Both the position numbers and the translations under genes were made by a program. Positions 15,452-23,049 of a DNA stretch of 38,478 bases are shown here, piece after piece. The stretch is from assembly GCF_023630195.1 (NCBI RefSeq), contig NZ_JALPKN010000003.1:1-38478 (forward strand), written 5' to 3'. Position 1 is the stretch's first letter. The number at the start of each line of letters is the position of its first letter. Source of the stretch: Actinotalea sp. C106. GTDB lineage: Bacteria; Actinomycetota; Actinomycetes; Actinomycetales; Cellulomonadaceae. The notes beneath the pieces were generated by a model, which saw only the letters and a program-made list of their open reading frames with translations, was not told the origin of the DNA and ran no database searches.

Positions 15452-15629
15452 AGGTGTCCCTTGCTGATCGCCGGGCGGGGGTCGCGGAAGCTGGTGCCTG
15501 CGGGGGTGGCCCTGGTGGCAGGCGTACAGGGCGTGCGTCACCCGCTGGCAGTCCGGCGTACCCGCCGCGCGCTGGTGCGATCCACTTCGTTGGCGGTGCC
15601 TGACGGTCCGGCCGCTCAGATGCTGGCAT
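15450..15629 (-). CDS. small protein (59 aa) with the WIAPARGGYAGL motif
   Basis: Not a family I know. A very strong ribosome site (GAGGAGGGG, 4 bases before ATG 15629) lies inside the end of the upstream DUF6338-type gene, so the two overlap by 14 bases and are coupled. The product starts MPASERPDRQAPPTKWIAP, has ARGGYAGLPAGDARPV and then a Pro/Ala/Arg-rich tail. The segment WIAPARGGYAGL recurs almost exactly at the N-terminus of the protein at 32397-33104, also after a short lead and before a Pro-rich stretch. The shared motif suggests a docking or processing signal. The protein has no membrane segment. Confidence 0.6.
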   Translation of the reverse strand: MPASERPDRQAPPTKWIAPARGGYAGLPAGDARPVRLPPGPPPQAPASATPARRSARDT

Positions 15630-16359
15630 CGGTCCCCTCCTCACGCTCACTCCTAGTCTCGCCCGTCTCAGGTGTGAAGTCCACCAGCACGGCGTCCTCG
15701 CAGTTGACCCAAAGCCCACCAGGTGCGGACACCTCCGAGCCGAACGTCCCGTCGGCTTTCATCTCCTGGCCCACCTGGATGAAGAGCTGACGAGGCTCGG
15801 GGTACGTCGTCGCATGCGACTCAGGTCCGTAGAAGCCGCCGATCCACTGACCGTCCTTCGTCAAGACTCGCACCCACCCGATCGCGGTGGCCACGAACGC
15901 GAAGTCCCACGCCGTCGGAGTCGGATCGTACGTGGACCGCAGGTTCACCCACCCGTGAAGGCGCCCGCCGACCCTGTGCTCGAGTATGTGCTCAGTCCGA
16001 TCGAGCGTCCGCTTACGGAACTTCTGGGCGTTCGATGAGGTGCCAACCCTGAACATGACCCACGCGACCGCCCACGGGATCACTAGCGCTGTGGCCAGGG
16101 TCATGAAGGCGATGGTTCGGACCTGCTCGGCAACTTCCGCTGGGGTCTTCTGGGAGAGGTCGACCGCCCACGGTCCGAGGAAGAAGGCGTACACCGTGGC
16201 GTAGACGGCGCTGATGGCGATGGAGCGCAGCACTCGAACCGAGACGGTGGCTTCGTCCGGCGCTGGGCCAGTCAACGCCCGCCTGGAGAGCTGGTGGACG
16301 AACCCAGGGATCACTGCGGCGAGGATCACCGCGACCTGCAGCCACGTTGTGGGGAACAC
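15616..16359 (-). CDS. DUF6338-family membrane protein
   Basis: The 247-residue protein starts with a membrane helix (LQVAVILAAVIPGFVHQLSRR), followed by RSIAISAVYATVYAFFLGP and FMTLATALVIPWAVAWVMF as helices two and three. A soluble part follows with PTAWDFAFVATAIGWVRV, KDGQWIGGFYGPESHATTYP and EPRQLFIQ. The pattern 'PTAWDFAF ... V.L.DG.W.GG..G..S.A..YPEPR.L' is that of the DUF6338 family, whose function is unknown. The ATG at 16359 has only a weak ribosome site. It heads a small operon with the WIAPARGGYAGL protein. Membrane anchoring with a cytoplasmic C-terminal domain is inferred. Confidence 0.65.
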   Translation of the reverse strand: MFPTTWLQVAVILAAVIPGFVHQLSRRALTGPAPDEATVSVRVLRSIAISAVYATVYAFFLGPWAVDLSQKTPAEVAEQVRTIAFMTLATALVIPWAVAWVMFRVGTSSNAQKFRKRTLDRTEHILEHRVGGRLHGWVNLRSTYDPTPTAWDFAFVATAIGWVRVLTKDGQWIGGFYGPESHATTYPEPRQLFIQVGQEMKADGTFGSEVSAPGGLWVNCEDAVLVDFTPETGETRSEREEGTDASI

Positions 16360-16574
16360 CGGTCTCTTGCCCTGCTCTCACGTCGAGGGTGTTCGTACAT
16401 CCAACCCTCGACGCCGCGCGAGGCCGCCCCGACACTCCGCGTCACAGGGGCCCGGTCGTGCTGTGAGGGATGGCCCCTGTCCCCGCTGGGCCCGGCACAG
16501 ACCATGTAGAGGCCAACGGGTAGACCGGTAGGTAGCGGGGACGCCCATGCTCCGCAGGCCAGGAGGGCCAGATC

Positions 16575-17285
16575 ATGTGTCGTGCCAAGGCCGCCGAGAA
16601 CCGCCGATGCACCTCCCGCCACGGTGCCCGCGACCGCCGCCGCGCCATCCTGCGCCAAGCCGCGAGGGACGCCCACGGTGACGTTTCCACAGCCGCCCGC
16701 GCGCAGGTGGCAGCAACGACCACCGACCCGACCGTCATCGACGCCGCCCTCCACGACCACCGACCCGAAGTGCGTGACGCAGCCGCCAGGAACCCTCAAG
16801 CGCACGACGGTGGCGAGCCAGGGATCGACCCACCGCATGCACCCGCGCGTGCGCGCTGGCGGGCGCAGATCGCCGGGTACCGCGCACGCCTGGACCGTGA
16901 CGGCGGACCCCCCGAGGCGTACTCGTACGTTGCTGCGGTGGAAGAGTTCCTCGAGGGCACCCGGCAGCGCCTGCCGCTCCCCGAACACCGCCAGCGTGCC
17001 CGCGAAGCGGGACTTGAGGCGCTCAGTGGGAAGGCCCGCCGCGACGCGGAGCGTGCGTCCGCGCACGACGATTGGGTCACCCAGAGCCTCCTAGGAAACC
17101 TCCCCGCGACCTCAACGTTCGAAGCATGGTGGGCAGAGCAGCGCGCCCTTGAGCGGAAGGAAGCCGCGCGTGCACGGGCCGCCCACCGGGACGCGGTCGC
17201 CACGGCCGCCAACCAAGCGGTGGCGCGGGACGGTGCTGGTGGCCGGTTCACCACCGCGGTGCACGCCGAGCGGGGCCGCACCTAG
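16575..17285 (+). CDS. hypothetical HEAT/variant-Leu-repeat-like protein (236 aa)
   Basis: AGGAGGG seven bases before ATG 16575 is a good ribosome site. The N-terminus MCRAKAAENRRCTSRHGARD is Cys/Arg-rich and could bind metal. Next comes one HEAT-like repeat, TTTDPTVIDAALHDHRPEVR then DAAARNP. The rest is charged and helical (ARARWRAQIAGYRARLDRDG, FEAWWAEQRALERKEAARAR). The same order occurs, broken by frameshifts, at 14385-14870, so the window carries a live and a dead copy of one gene type. The protein is cytoplasmic with no known function. The next gene starts directly after its stop. Confidence 0.6.
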   Translation: MCRAKAAENRRCTSRHGARDRRRAILRQAARDAHGDVSTAARAQVAATTTDPTVIDAALHDHRPEVRDAAARNPQAHDGGEPGIDPPHAPARARWRAQIAGYRARLDRDGGPPEAYSYVAAVEEFLEGTRQRLPLPEHRQRAREAGLEALSGKARRDAERASAHDDWVTQSLLGNLPATSTFEAWWAEQRALERKEAARARAAHRDAVATAANQAVARDGAGGRFTTAVHAERGRT

Positions 17286-17608
17286 GTGCACGTGGGGATC
17301 ATCGGGGACCCTTCGGGTGCGCACGCACGGGTAGAGGTCACACCCGGCCAGGACGCCGCTGTGCGGACCACGGCCCTGCTGCGCCAGGTCGAACAGGCGA
17401 TCGGCCTGCCGGCTCGTGGTGACGGGTCAGCGGCCGACTGGGGTTCCAGGGCACAGCACGCAGCCGCTGAGCTCGCTGCCGCAGAAGCCAGTGACACCCC
17501 GGACCGTGGCGTGGTGGGGCGCCCCAGGCGATGCGCGTCGCAGCATGGCGCCACGAGCACGAGATCGCACAGCAGGCCCTGGCGAACGAGGGGCGTTCTG
17601 CCGCCTGA
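17286..17608 (+). pseudogene. hypothetical gene with an apparent frameshift
   Basis: The GTG follows the previous stop without a gap. The first 70 residues (MHVGIIGDPSGAHARVEVTP ... LLRQVEQAIGLPARGDG) look coding. After about 17505 the good coding pattern moves to another frame, which reads QAMRVAAWRHEHEIAQQALA then NEGRSAA and stops at 17608, while the original frame becomes arginine/serine-rich. One indel within 17505-17530 would join them into a 107-residue helical protein. Either the gene is inactive or the base calls are wrong there. No family recognised. Confidence 0.4.
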
Positions 17609-17691
17609 GCGCCCCGCAGGGGACGCCCACCGTGGGCGCGGGGATGGGTCCGCTCTTGACCGGGCGCAGGTGTCCCCGGTCGGATGGGGGC

Positions 17692-17868
17692 ATGCAGGCA
17701 CAGGACCAGCGCCAGGTGCCCGTGACACGCGCCCAGGTGTGGGCCGCGCGCGGGAAGGTCGTCGTCGCGCGCAGGTTCGGTCAGCCCGTCCCGGCATGGA
17801 TCGAACGCCTCGCCGCAGTGCGCCTCCCCCACGAGCGCACGGGGCTGCGGTCAACCACCCGGCCCTGA
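17692..17868 (+). CDS. small basic phage-type protein (58 aa)
   Basis: ATG 17692 opens a 58-residue frame, MQAQDQRQVPVTRAQVWAAR then GKVVVARRFGQPVPAWI. The form 'VPVTRAQVxAARGxVVxAxRxGxPVPxW' is familiar from small hypothetical proteins of actinophages and integrated elements, whose role is unknown. GGATGGGGG lies just upstream and may serve as ribosome site. It ends 22 bases before the convergent minus-strand gene. Confidence 0.5.
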   Translation: MQAQDQRQVPVTRAQVWAARGKVVVARRFGQPVPAWIERLAAVRLPHERTGLRSTTRP

Positions 17869-17890
17869 AGGGCAAGGCCGACCTCACGGC

Positions 17891-18112
17891 TCAGGTGAAC
17901 TCGTCAGTCGTGAAGAGCCCGGAGGCGATCTGAACCTCAGAACGGGCCTCCGCGGCGACCCGCGCAGCGATGCGCTGCTCAGTGGTGGCGTCAGACTCCT
18001 GATCGGCGTTCCGCGTGGCGCGCACGTCCGCGGCCGAGTCCCCGCCGTGCCCGCCACGGTTCTTCGCCCACACGCTCATCGCACGCATCCGGGGGACGGG
18101 GTCAGTCGTCAT
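17891..18112 (-). CDS. small hypothetical protein (73 aa)
   Basis: The ATG at 18112 lies within the last codons of the preceding gene (11-base overlap), so it is the last of three coupled minus-strand genes. The product begins MTTDPVPRMRAMSVWAKNRG and ends in a helical stretch TEQRIAARVAAEARSEVQIA followed by SGLFTTDEFT. It is charged and soluble with no motif I know. Confidence 0.45.
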   Translation of the reverse strand: MTTDPVPRMRAMSVWAKNRGGHGGDSAADVRATRNADQESDATTEQRIAARVAAEARSEVQIASGLFTTDEFT

Positions 18113-18500
18113 CAGCGCGGACGGCGTCCCACTTGAGGTCCGAGGGTGATCGCCACCGCTCATCAGGGTCGGGGGTGCGTCCTGCGGGCACGGCATCGGC
18201 GGACACCGGGTCGATCGACGTGCAGGCGCGCTGTGTCCACGAGCGCGCCTCGCCTGGCTCGGGATCGACCGTCCAGCGGGTCCGCGCCCCGACCGTCAGG
18301 AGGCCCTCACCGGTCGGCTCGGACACCACGCGGGTCAGCGGCACCCAGCAGCCGTCCCACCCACCGATGCTTCTCCCGGTCGGCCCCGGCTGCCGCAGCA
18401 GCAGCTGCCGCTCGGTGTCCACCACGTACACGACATCGGCGTCCGAGCGGACGGCCCACACCCCGTGCGCGTCCTCGAGGTTCAACTCGGTCAGGGTCAT
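18102..18500 (-). CDS. hypothetical protein (132 aa)
   Basis: Not recognised. The product starts MTLTELNLEDAHGVWAVRSD and forms a beta-rich domain (DADVVYVVDTERQLLLRQPG, GCWVPLTRVVSEPTGEGLL), then a Pro/Asp-rich tail. The pattern of alternating hydrophobic residues suggests a small beta-sandwich. A GGAAG motif 9 bases before the ATG could act in translation. It stands in a minus-strand group with a 46-residue gene before it and a 73-residue gene after it. Confidence 0.5.
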   Translation of the reverse strand: MTLTELNLEDAHGVWAVRSDADVVYVVDTERQLLLRQPGPTGRSIGGWDGCWVPLTRVVSEPTGEGLLTVGARTRWTVDPEPGEARSWTQRACTSIDPVSADAVPAGRTPDPDERWRSPSDLKWDAVRADDD

Positions 18501-18533
18501 GAAGGCATGCTTCCACGGGTGGGTGACACCCGG

Positions 18534-18674
18534 TCACTGGTCGGCGTCGCGCGCCGGTTCGGACTCCGCGTCCTCCCGTGCGGACTCCGCGCGCCGCTCG
18601 GCCTGGAGTTCTGCGACGAGCTCAGCGCCGGCGAGCTGCGCGCGCAGCTCGTCGCGGGCCTGGTCGCGGGTCAT
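18534..18674 (-). CDS. very small acidic helical protein (46 aa)
   Basis: The frame MTRDQARDELRAQLAGAELV then AELQAERRAESAREDAESEP is a single charged helix, with strong third-position GC and a stop 33 bases before the next gene. TTGGTAG just before the ATG is a weak ribosome site. It probably heads the three-gene group 18674-17891. Function unknown. Confidence 0.45.
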   Translation of the reverse strand: MTRDQARDELRAQLAGAELVAELQAERRAESAREDAESEPARDADQ

Positions 18675-18740
18675 CTACCAAGTTTGCACCGGGAGGCGTG
18701 GACCGTCGCCTCCAGGGACCGCTCCGGCCCCACCCTGCCG

Positions 18741-19052
18741 TCAGCGAGCGTCATACGCGGTGCGCACGTCTGCCGGAATGCGCCCGCGGTCGGGCACCTT
18801 GAATCCGTTCGCACGGCCCCATTCCCGAACAACTGCGGCGTCGCTGCTTCCCTTCGAGGTAGCTCGGCTTCGACTGCCAGCGGTCTTGCGGCCAGCGGTG
18901 ATGAAGGGCTCCAGAGCGCGCAGGAAGTCGTCGCGGTGCTCGTCGGTCAGGTCGATCTCATAGTTGGTGCCCTGCCACGAGAATGCGTAGCTCTGCGCGC
19001 CCTCGGATCCGTCGATGTCGTCGGTGATGATCACACGCGTCTTCTGTGCCAT
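18741..19052 (-). CDS. lsr2: Lsr2-family nucleoid-associated protein
   Basis: Lsr2 is the actinobacterial H-NS analogue that coats AT-rich and foreign DNA and silences it. The 103-residue product has the full layout: dimerisation part MAQKTRVIITDDIDGSEGAQ with SYAFSWQGTNYEIDLTDEH and DDFLRALEPFI, a basic linker (AGRKTAGSRSRATSKGSSD), and the DNA-binding part VVREWGRANGFKVPDRGRIP then ADVRTAYDAR. The RGR that enters the minor groove is present. Start MAQK is the family norm. Chromosomal Lsr2 is usually encoded elsewhere, so this is probably an element-borne copy that could quiet the island, compete with the host protein or form mixed dimers. Confidence 0.9.
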   Translation of the reverse strand: MAQKTRVIITDDIDGSEGAQSYAFSWQGTNYEIDLTDEHRDDFLRALEPFITAGRKTAGSRSRATSKGSSDAAVVREWGRANGFKVPDRGRIPADVRTAYDAR

Positions 19053-19179
19053 GCCTAGAGGATGCCACCGCGGCCCCCGCGCGTCCTGACGTCGCTGGCC
19101 GTGGAACTACGCGGATTTGGCGGCGGCTCGGGTGTAGCGACAGGCCGGTCACTGCAACGTGTGCTGCCGTGCTGGGGGC

Positions 19180-19285
19180 ATCGATGCAACGGTGATTGCG
19201 GGCCTGACGCAGTGCGCAGCTCACTGATGGACTGTCACGCTGGCGGCTCGCCTCCCGACCTCGATGCCCTGTGGCCTTGGTGACT
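19180..19285. repeat. dispersed repeat block Z, copy 1
   Basis: ATCGATGCAACGGTG (19180-19194) matches ATCGGTGCAACGGTG at 22736-22750 in 14 of 15 bases. CACTGATGGACTG at 19222-19234 is identical to 22790-22802. Both are followed by GGCTC...CTCGCC and a TGGCCTTG...TGGTGAC segment. The second copy lies just after the first AbiE pair. Confidence 0.55.
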
Positions 19286-19342
19286 GCGCTCCGGTCTGAC
19301 TCACACCCCCGCAAACTGCCGGTCGTGGGTGCTCACTGATGG

Positions 19343-19445
19343 CTTCTCGTGAGTGCTGCAATCCGCCCATCAGGGGCGAGTCTCGTCGAAGTGCCCCTGG
19401 GGCATCTGTCACGCCCCATCGGCACGCCGGTAGGCGCCACCGCAG
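19343..19445. repeat. dispersed repeat block Y, copy A
   Basis: Bases 19343-19371 (from CTTCTCGTGAGTGCTGC to CCGCCCATC) match 25385-25413 with one mismatch in 29. TCTCGTCGAAGTGCCC at 19381 is identical to 24581-24596, and ATCTGTCACGCC then CATCGG follows in both. Confidence 0.65.
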
Positions 19446-19520
19446 CGATGGCACCTCGGCACTGGCCGTGGAACTCGTGGATCGTGACCGTGCGTTCGGG
19501 TGAGCTACTAGTCGAGCTCG

Positions 19521-20387
19521 TCAGTGGAGGGTCGCGCGCGGCAGCGGCATTGTCACGAGCGGCGGGATGCGAGCGGGGCGGCGCCGGCGCTGATCCCAGA
19601 GCGTGAGCGCTTCGCTCAGCACGAGGGTCGGGGAACCGTACGCCTGGGCGATGTCCGTGCTGGTCGACGTGTACCGGCGGGTTGCCCCGCCTTCAGGTAA
19701 CGGGGTGTCCTCAGCCTCTCGGAAGTGCAGTGTCCACATGCGGCTGTGCGCGGCGGCGCTGCCGCGCTGCCACTGATCCATGAGGGCTCGGCGGAGCCAC
19801 GGATCGCGGGGTGCCATGTGCGCGGCGACGTCCGTGATCATCTGCGTCGACTGGAACCCGGTCTTGTGCCCTCTGGTGCGGAGTTCGTGTCGCACCGCGG
19901 TGATGCGGTCCGTGAGCTTGGTGTCCTGCTCCTGCAGCTCCTCGAGGAAGTCCGCTGATACGTCGTTGCTGATCGTCGGGTCGTGCAGGTATGCGCGGAT
20001 GTACTTCCGTTGCATCGATGCTTCGTCCTCGACGATCAGCAGCGACCGCACCGCCCGCTCGTCCGGTGTCCCGGCGAGCACCCACAGCGCCTGGGCCGCC
20101 CCGAGCAACGCGGACCGCATCAGTGAATGGAACGCCTGCGGGCGCAGCACGCGCACGTCGTCGGCCTGCAGCAGGTCGGCACCTAGGCTCAGGTGGTCGA
20201 TCGCGGAGGTGATCGCGAACCATGCGACGGTCGATGTCGGCAGCGGGGGGAACACCTGGTCGTCCGCGGCGAGGTCACTTCCTCGCTCCGGTGCCTCCGG
20301 GGTCTCCGTCAGCGACTCCCACCCGCGTACCGCTGTGACGGCCTTCTGGATCCGTGCGGTCTCTTCGTCCACTGTCGGCTGGTTCAC
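19521..20387 (-). CDS. hypothetical protein (288 aa)
   Basis: No family is recognised with confidence. GTG 20387 begins MNQPTVDEETARIQKAVTAV. The frame is open 430 bases further upstream, but that part is low-complexity. No ribosome site is present and TACCGT lies about 10 bases before the GTG, so the message may be leaderless. The protein is helical: TVAWFAITSAIDHLSLGADL, AFHSLMRSALLGAAQALWVL, RSLLIVEDEASMQRKYIRAY and RALMDQWQRGSAAAHSRMWT. This helical pattern recalls the DUF5677-type protein at 29781-30686, which has an equivalent 'ARQLYELVLAAEELNRASDR ... FANFG' region, so the two may be distantly related. It is placed at the edge of the AbiE block. Confidence 0.6.
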   Translation of the reverse strand: MNQPTVDEETARIQKAVTAVRGWESLTETPEAPERGSDLAADDQVFPPLPTSTVAWFAITSAIDHLSLGADLLQADDVRVLRPQAFHSLMRSALLGAAQALWVLAGTPDERAVRSLLIVEDEASMQRKYIRAYLHDPTISNDVSADFLEELQEQDTKLTDRITAVRHELRTRGHKTGFQSTQMITDVAAHMAPRDPWLRRALMDQWQRGSAAAHSRMWTLHFREAEDTPLPEGGATRRYTSTSTDIAQAYGSPTLVLSEALTLWDQRRRRPARIPPLVTMPLPRATLH

Positions 20388-20518
20388 GCGAGCACGGTAG
20401 CGGGAGCGGGTGTGCCGTCCGATGTCCGGAACCTCGGCGCCGAGCCGAAAATCGGGCACCCCTCTGGCCGCCCTGGTTCGCTCGGCGCCCCCGAGCGCGA
20501 CGGTTAGGGGCCTCCGGG

Positions 20519-20555
20519 GGGGTTCTGGCGCGGGGTCACGATGTGCGCCTCCCCC
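20519..20555. repeat. dispersed repeat block X, copy 1
   Basis: GGGGTTCTGGCGCGGGGTCA followed by CGATGTGCGCCTC matches GGGGTTCTGGCGCGTGGTCG followed by CGACGCGCGCCTC at about 25323-25356, with four differences. The first copy precedes the AbiE pair on the plus strand. The second precedes the Phd-like gene. Confidence 0.5.
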
Positions 20556-20639
20556 TGCAGCGTCGCCGGTCTGTGCATCCATTGGGGGTTCGTGAGCTCT
20601 CGAGGCCGCCGCGTGCTGCGTTAGTTTCACTGGAGGCAA

Positions 20640-20670
20640 CGAACGCAGCAGGCAGTGATACGATCGCAGC
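20640..20670 (+). promoter_or_regulatory. -10 box of the first AbiE operon
   Basis: TACGAT at about 20657-20662 stands ten bases before the ATG at 20671. Without a ribosome site, this points to a leaderless or near-leaderless message. No operator palindrome comparable to that of the second AbiE pair is seen. Confidence 0.45.
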
Positions 20671-21735
20671 ATGGCGGACATCCCCGGTGCGGTCGCGCGA
20701 CTCGCAGGCTCCCAGTGGGGCCTGCTGACGACCGCGCAAGCCGCCCGCCACGGCATCACCCGCCTGCACCTGACCCGACTCGCCGCACGCGGTGTGCTCG
20801 AGCGAGTCGACCAGGGCATCTACGCCTCCGTGAGTACCCAGGATCCTCGCCGCGATCTTCGCGCAGCATGGCTGGCCCTAGCCCCCCACCTCACTGCCGA
20901 GGAGCGCCTAGCAGACCCCGCAACGACCGGGGTGGTGTCCCACACCTCGGCGGCCGAGCTCCACCATATCGGCGACCTCCTCGCCGATGTCCCTGAGGTG
21001 ACCGTTCCCGCGCGCAGGCAGACGCGCCGCGCCATCCGCATCCACAAGGCCGCCCTCGACAACGCGGACATCACCGTCGCCGACGGCCTGCCCGTCACCA
21101 CAGTCGAGCGCACCCTGGCCGATCTGCTGGGCGATGGGCACGATCTCAGCCACGTTGCCGACGCCCTCGCCGGTGCCCTGCGGAGCGGGTCGGTCGACCT
21201 CGCGACGCTCGCCCGTCACCTTGAGCCACTGACCAACCGGCTGGGTGTCAACGATGGCGACAGCGCCGTCCAACGACTGCTAGAGGTCGCTGAGCTGGAC
21301 ACGGCCTCCCTCCTGCGCAGCCCCGCGGCCAAAGAACTCCTCGCCGCCGGGCAGATCAGCGCCATCACCGAGCTGGCCCACGTCGGGCTGCGCGTTGGCG
21401 ACCTCGTCAACCCGGTCGACGACGTCGTGGCCCAGATCGCGCGCAACGCGGCCGCGGCCATCAAGATCGACCCGCTGCATGAGACCACCCAACTGATCCA
21501 AGGCATCCTCGACGCGCAGGCAGCACCCCTGCGGGACACCCTGCAGGGCCTGACGCTCTCGCCCGCGCTGCAGGGGGTCATTCGCAACCTCAACCAGCCG
21601 TACGTCCAGGAAGCGTTGCGTGCCGCGAACTCCTGGCAGGCCCGCGAGGCCCGCAGGTTGATGAACTCTCCCGCTTGGCAAGCCGCCCGACGCGATGCCG
21701 AGCAAGCCGCCGAGACGATGGGCACCGACCAGTGA
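20671..21735 (+). CDS. AbiEi-family antitoxin with long C-terminal extension
   Basis: AbiEi is the antitoxin and transcriptional regulator of type IV AbiE toxin-antitoxin/abortive-infection systems. The N-terminal winged helix (GLLTTAQAARHGITRLHLTR, GVLERVDQGIYAS) and the following AbiEi domain (TGVVSHTSAAELHHIGDL, VTVPARRQTRRAIRIHKAAL, GLPVTTVERTLADLL) are typical. The length of 354 residues is well above a plain AbiEi of about 180-200. The extra 150 residues are helical and end in TMGTDQ. The stop overlaps the toxin GTG by four bases (GTGA), which couples the pair. It forms one of two AbiE pairs in the window. Confidence 0.85.
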   Translation: MADIPGAVARLAGSQWGLLTTAQAARHGITRLHLTRLAARGVLERVDQGIYASVSTQDPRRDLRAAWLALAPHLTAEERLADPATTGVVSHTSAAELHHIGDLLADVPEVTVPARRQTRRAIRIHKAALDNADITVADGLPVTTVERTLADLLGDGHDLSHVADALAGALRSGSVDLATLARHLEPLTNRLGVNDGDSAVQRLLEVAELDTASLLRSPAAKELLAAGQISAITELAHVGLRVGDLVNPVDDVVAQIARNAAAAIKIDPLHETTQLIQGILDAQAAPLRDTLQGLTLSPALQGVIRNLNQPYVQEALRAANSWQAREARRLMNSPAWQAARRDAEQAAETMGTDQ

Positions 21736-22658
21736 GCGACCAGGACGGCTACGCCACGCCCACCGCACTGTGGGCGGCCGCAGGCGACAAGGCCAAGGCC
21801 GTCGCCCGTGAGCGGAAGGTGGGCGGCCAGGGGGTCGTCCGGCAGTTCGTGTACTCCCGACTTCTCGCGCGTGTGTTCGCCACCCCAGACGCCCCATGGG
21901 TCCTCAAGGGCGGCACCGCGAGCCTGATGCGCATCCCAGATGCTCGAACGACGAACGATGTGGACCTGCTCGCCCAGGCGGACGACCTCGAAGCTGCTGT
22001 TGTCGAGCTACGGCGCGCACTCGAGGTCGACCTCGGTGACCACTTCCACTTCCGGGTCACAGGCACGGAACCGAACGTGGGCGGTGAAGGTCAGCCACAC
22101 GTGCGCGGGGTGCGCGTGAAGGTGCAGGCGTACTGCGGGACGCGCGCCGCGAACCCTCTGTTCGGCATCGACATCGTCACCGGGTCGCTCATGACCGCCG
22201 AGCCGGACGAGATCGTCGATGGGGCACTGGAGGTGCGTGGGATTGACCCGCCGCGGGTGCGGGTCTACCCGGTCGTGGACCACATAGCCGACAAGCTCTG
22301 CGCGACGATGACCCAGTACCGCACGGCGGATTCCGGCCGCACGAAGGACCTGGTGGACCTGGTCGTCTTCGCGTGCAAGGAGCAGGTCGACGGGTCCGCG
22401 TTGACCCTGGCGATCCACGCCGAGTGGGGACACCGAAACCTGCCTGGCACCGCACGGTTCGCCCCGCCGTCCTCGTGGGCAGCGATCTACCCGGCCCTGG
22501 CACGCAAGACCCCCGCCTGCGAGGTGACGAGCTGGGCAGGGGCGACCTCGATCGTCACAGACCTACTCGACCCGGCGCTCAATCGCGCCGCCGCCGGACA
22601 GGTCTGGTCCCCGACGCTACGAGTCTGGAGCCCAGGCCCTGCCGCGCCCTCCGAGTAG
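21732..22658 (+). CDS. AbiEii/AbiGii-family nucleotidyltransferase toxin
   Basis: AbiEii toxins are nucleotidyltransferases that halt growth after phage attack; some relatives modify tRNA. The 308-residue product has the motif KGGTASLMR (K59-T62) followed by TNDVDLL (D76, D78), the G-G-x and DxD metal-binding pattern. The later helix VVDHIADKLCATM and KDLVDLVVF match motifs III and IV. The catalytic residues appear intact. GTG 21732 overlaps the antitoxin stop. A good ribosome site is not seen, so coupling probably drives translation. The end (GPAAPSE) is followed by a repeat-bearing gap of 391 bp. Confidence 0.85.
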   Translation: MSDQDGYATPTALWAAAGDKAKAVARERKVGGQGVVRQFVYSRLLARVFATPDAPWVLKGGTASLMRIPDARTTNDVDLLAQADDLEAAVVELRRALEVDLGDHFHFRVTGTEPNVGGEGQPHVRGVRVKVQAYCGTRAANPLFGIDIVTGSLMTAEPDEIVDGALEVRGIDPPRVRVYPVVDHIADKLCATMTQYRTADSGRTKDLVDLVVFACKEQVDGSALTLAIHAEWGHRNLPGTARFAPPSSWAAIYPALARKTPACEVTSWAGATSIVTDLLDPALNRAAAGQVWSPTLRVWSPGPAAPSE

Positions 22659-23049
22659 GGCTCGCCGAGTCCCCGTGCGCACGGGGCGTGCGTGCGACAC
22701 AGGCCCGCGTGCGCGCAGGTCCCGCGTATCGATGTATCGGTGCAACGGTGGACGACTGACTCACTGCAGGCTCACTTCGCCTGTAGGCCCACTGATGGAC
22801 TGCCGGCTCAACTCGCCGCGTCCCTGCCGCATGGCCTTGCGAGCCTGGTGACGAGTTCGTAGCCCTCCTCCGTTGAGGCGTGACCTTTCGACTCACGCAC
22901 CCACCACCAGCACCTCCCGCCGACCCACGCTGCCGCCGCCCGCGTCACTTCCCGACCCACGGACCCACCGCCCGCGCGTCCTACCGAGCCACCGCCTGCG
23001 CGACTCGGTGTTCGCCCGAACCCCCGGCCTCCCGAGGTACCCACTAGTG
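22659..23049. other. 391-bp gap between convergent AbiE pairs
   Basis: Block Z copy 2 occupies about 22730-22855. From about 22915 to 23010 the plus strand is a cytosine-rich run of imperfect CCGACCCACG / CCACCGCC units. No coding frame is credible. A transcription stop for both operons is expected here, but no clear terminator hairpin stands out. Confidence 0.45.

Larger units (their letters stand above)
19053..19520. other. 468 bp without genes, made of dispersed repeat copies
   Basis: No coding frame is credible. The tract holds block Z (about 19180-19285), block Y (19343-19445) and a 19-base piece identical to the Phd gene at 24824-24842 (19474-19492). It therefore looks like debris of the modules found further right. 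Confidence 0.5.

Noticed and set aside
15230-15790. Full 186-residue plus-strand frame
   Set aside because: Only the first 35 residues look coding; the rest is antisense to the coupled minus-strand genes with strong ribosome sites.
19521-20819. Longer form of the 288-residue protein, starting at 20819
   Set aside because: The extra 144 residues are Arg/Pro-rich, overlap the AbiEi gene and contain repeat block X; GTG 20387 is more likely.
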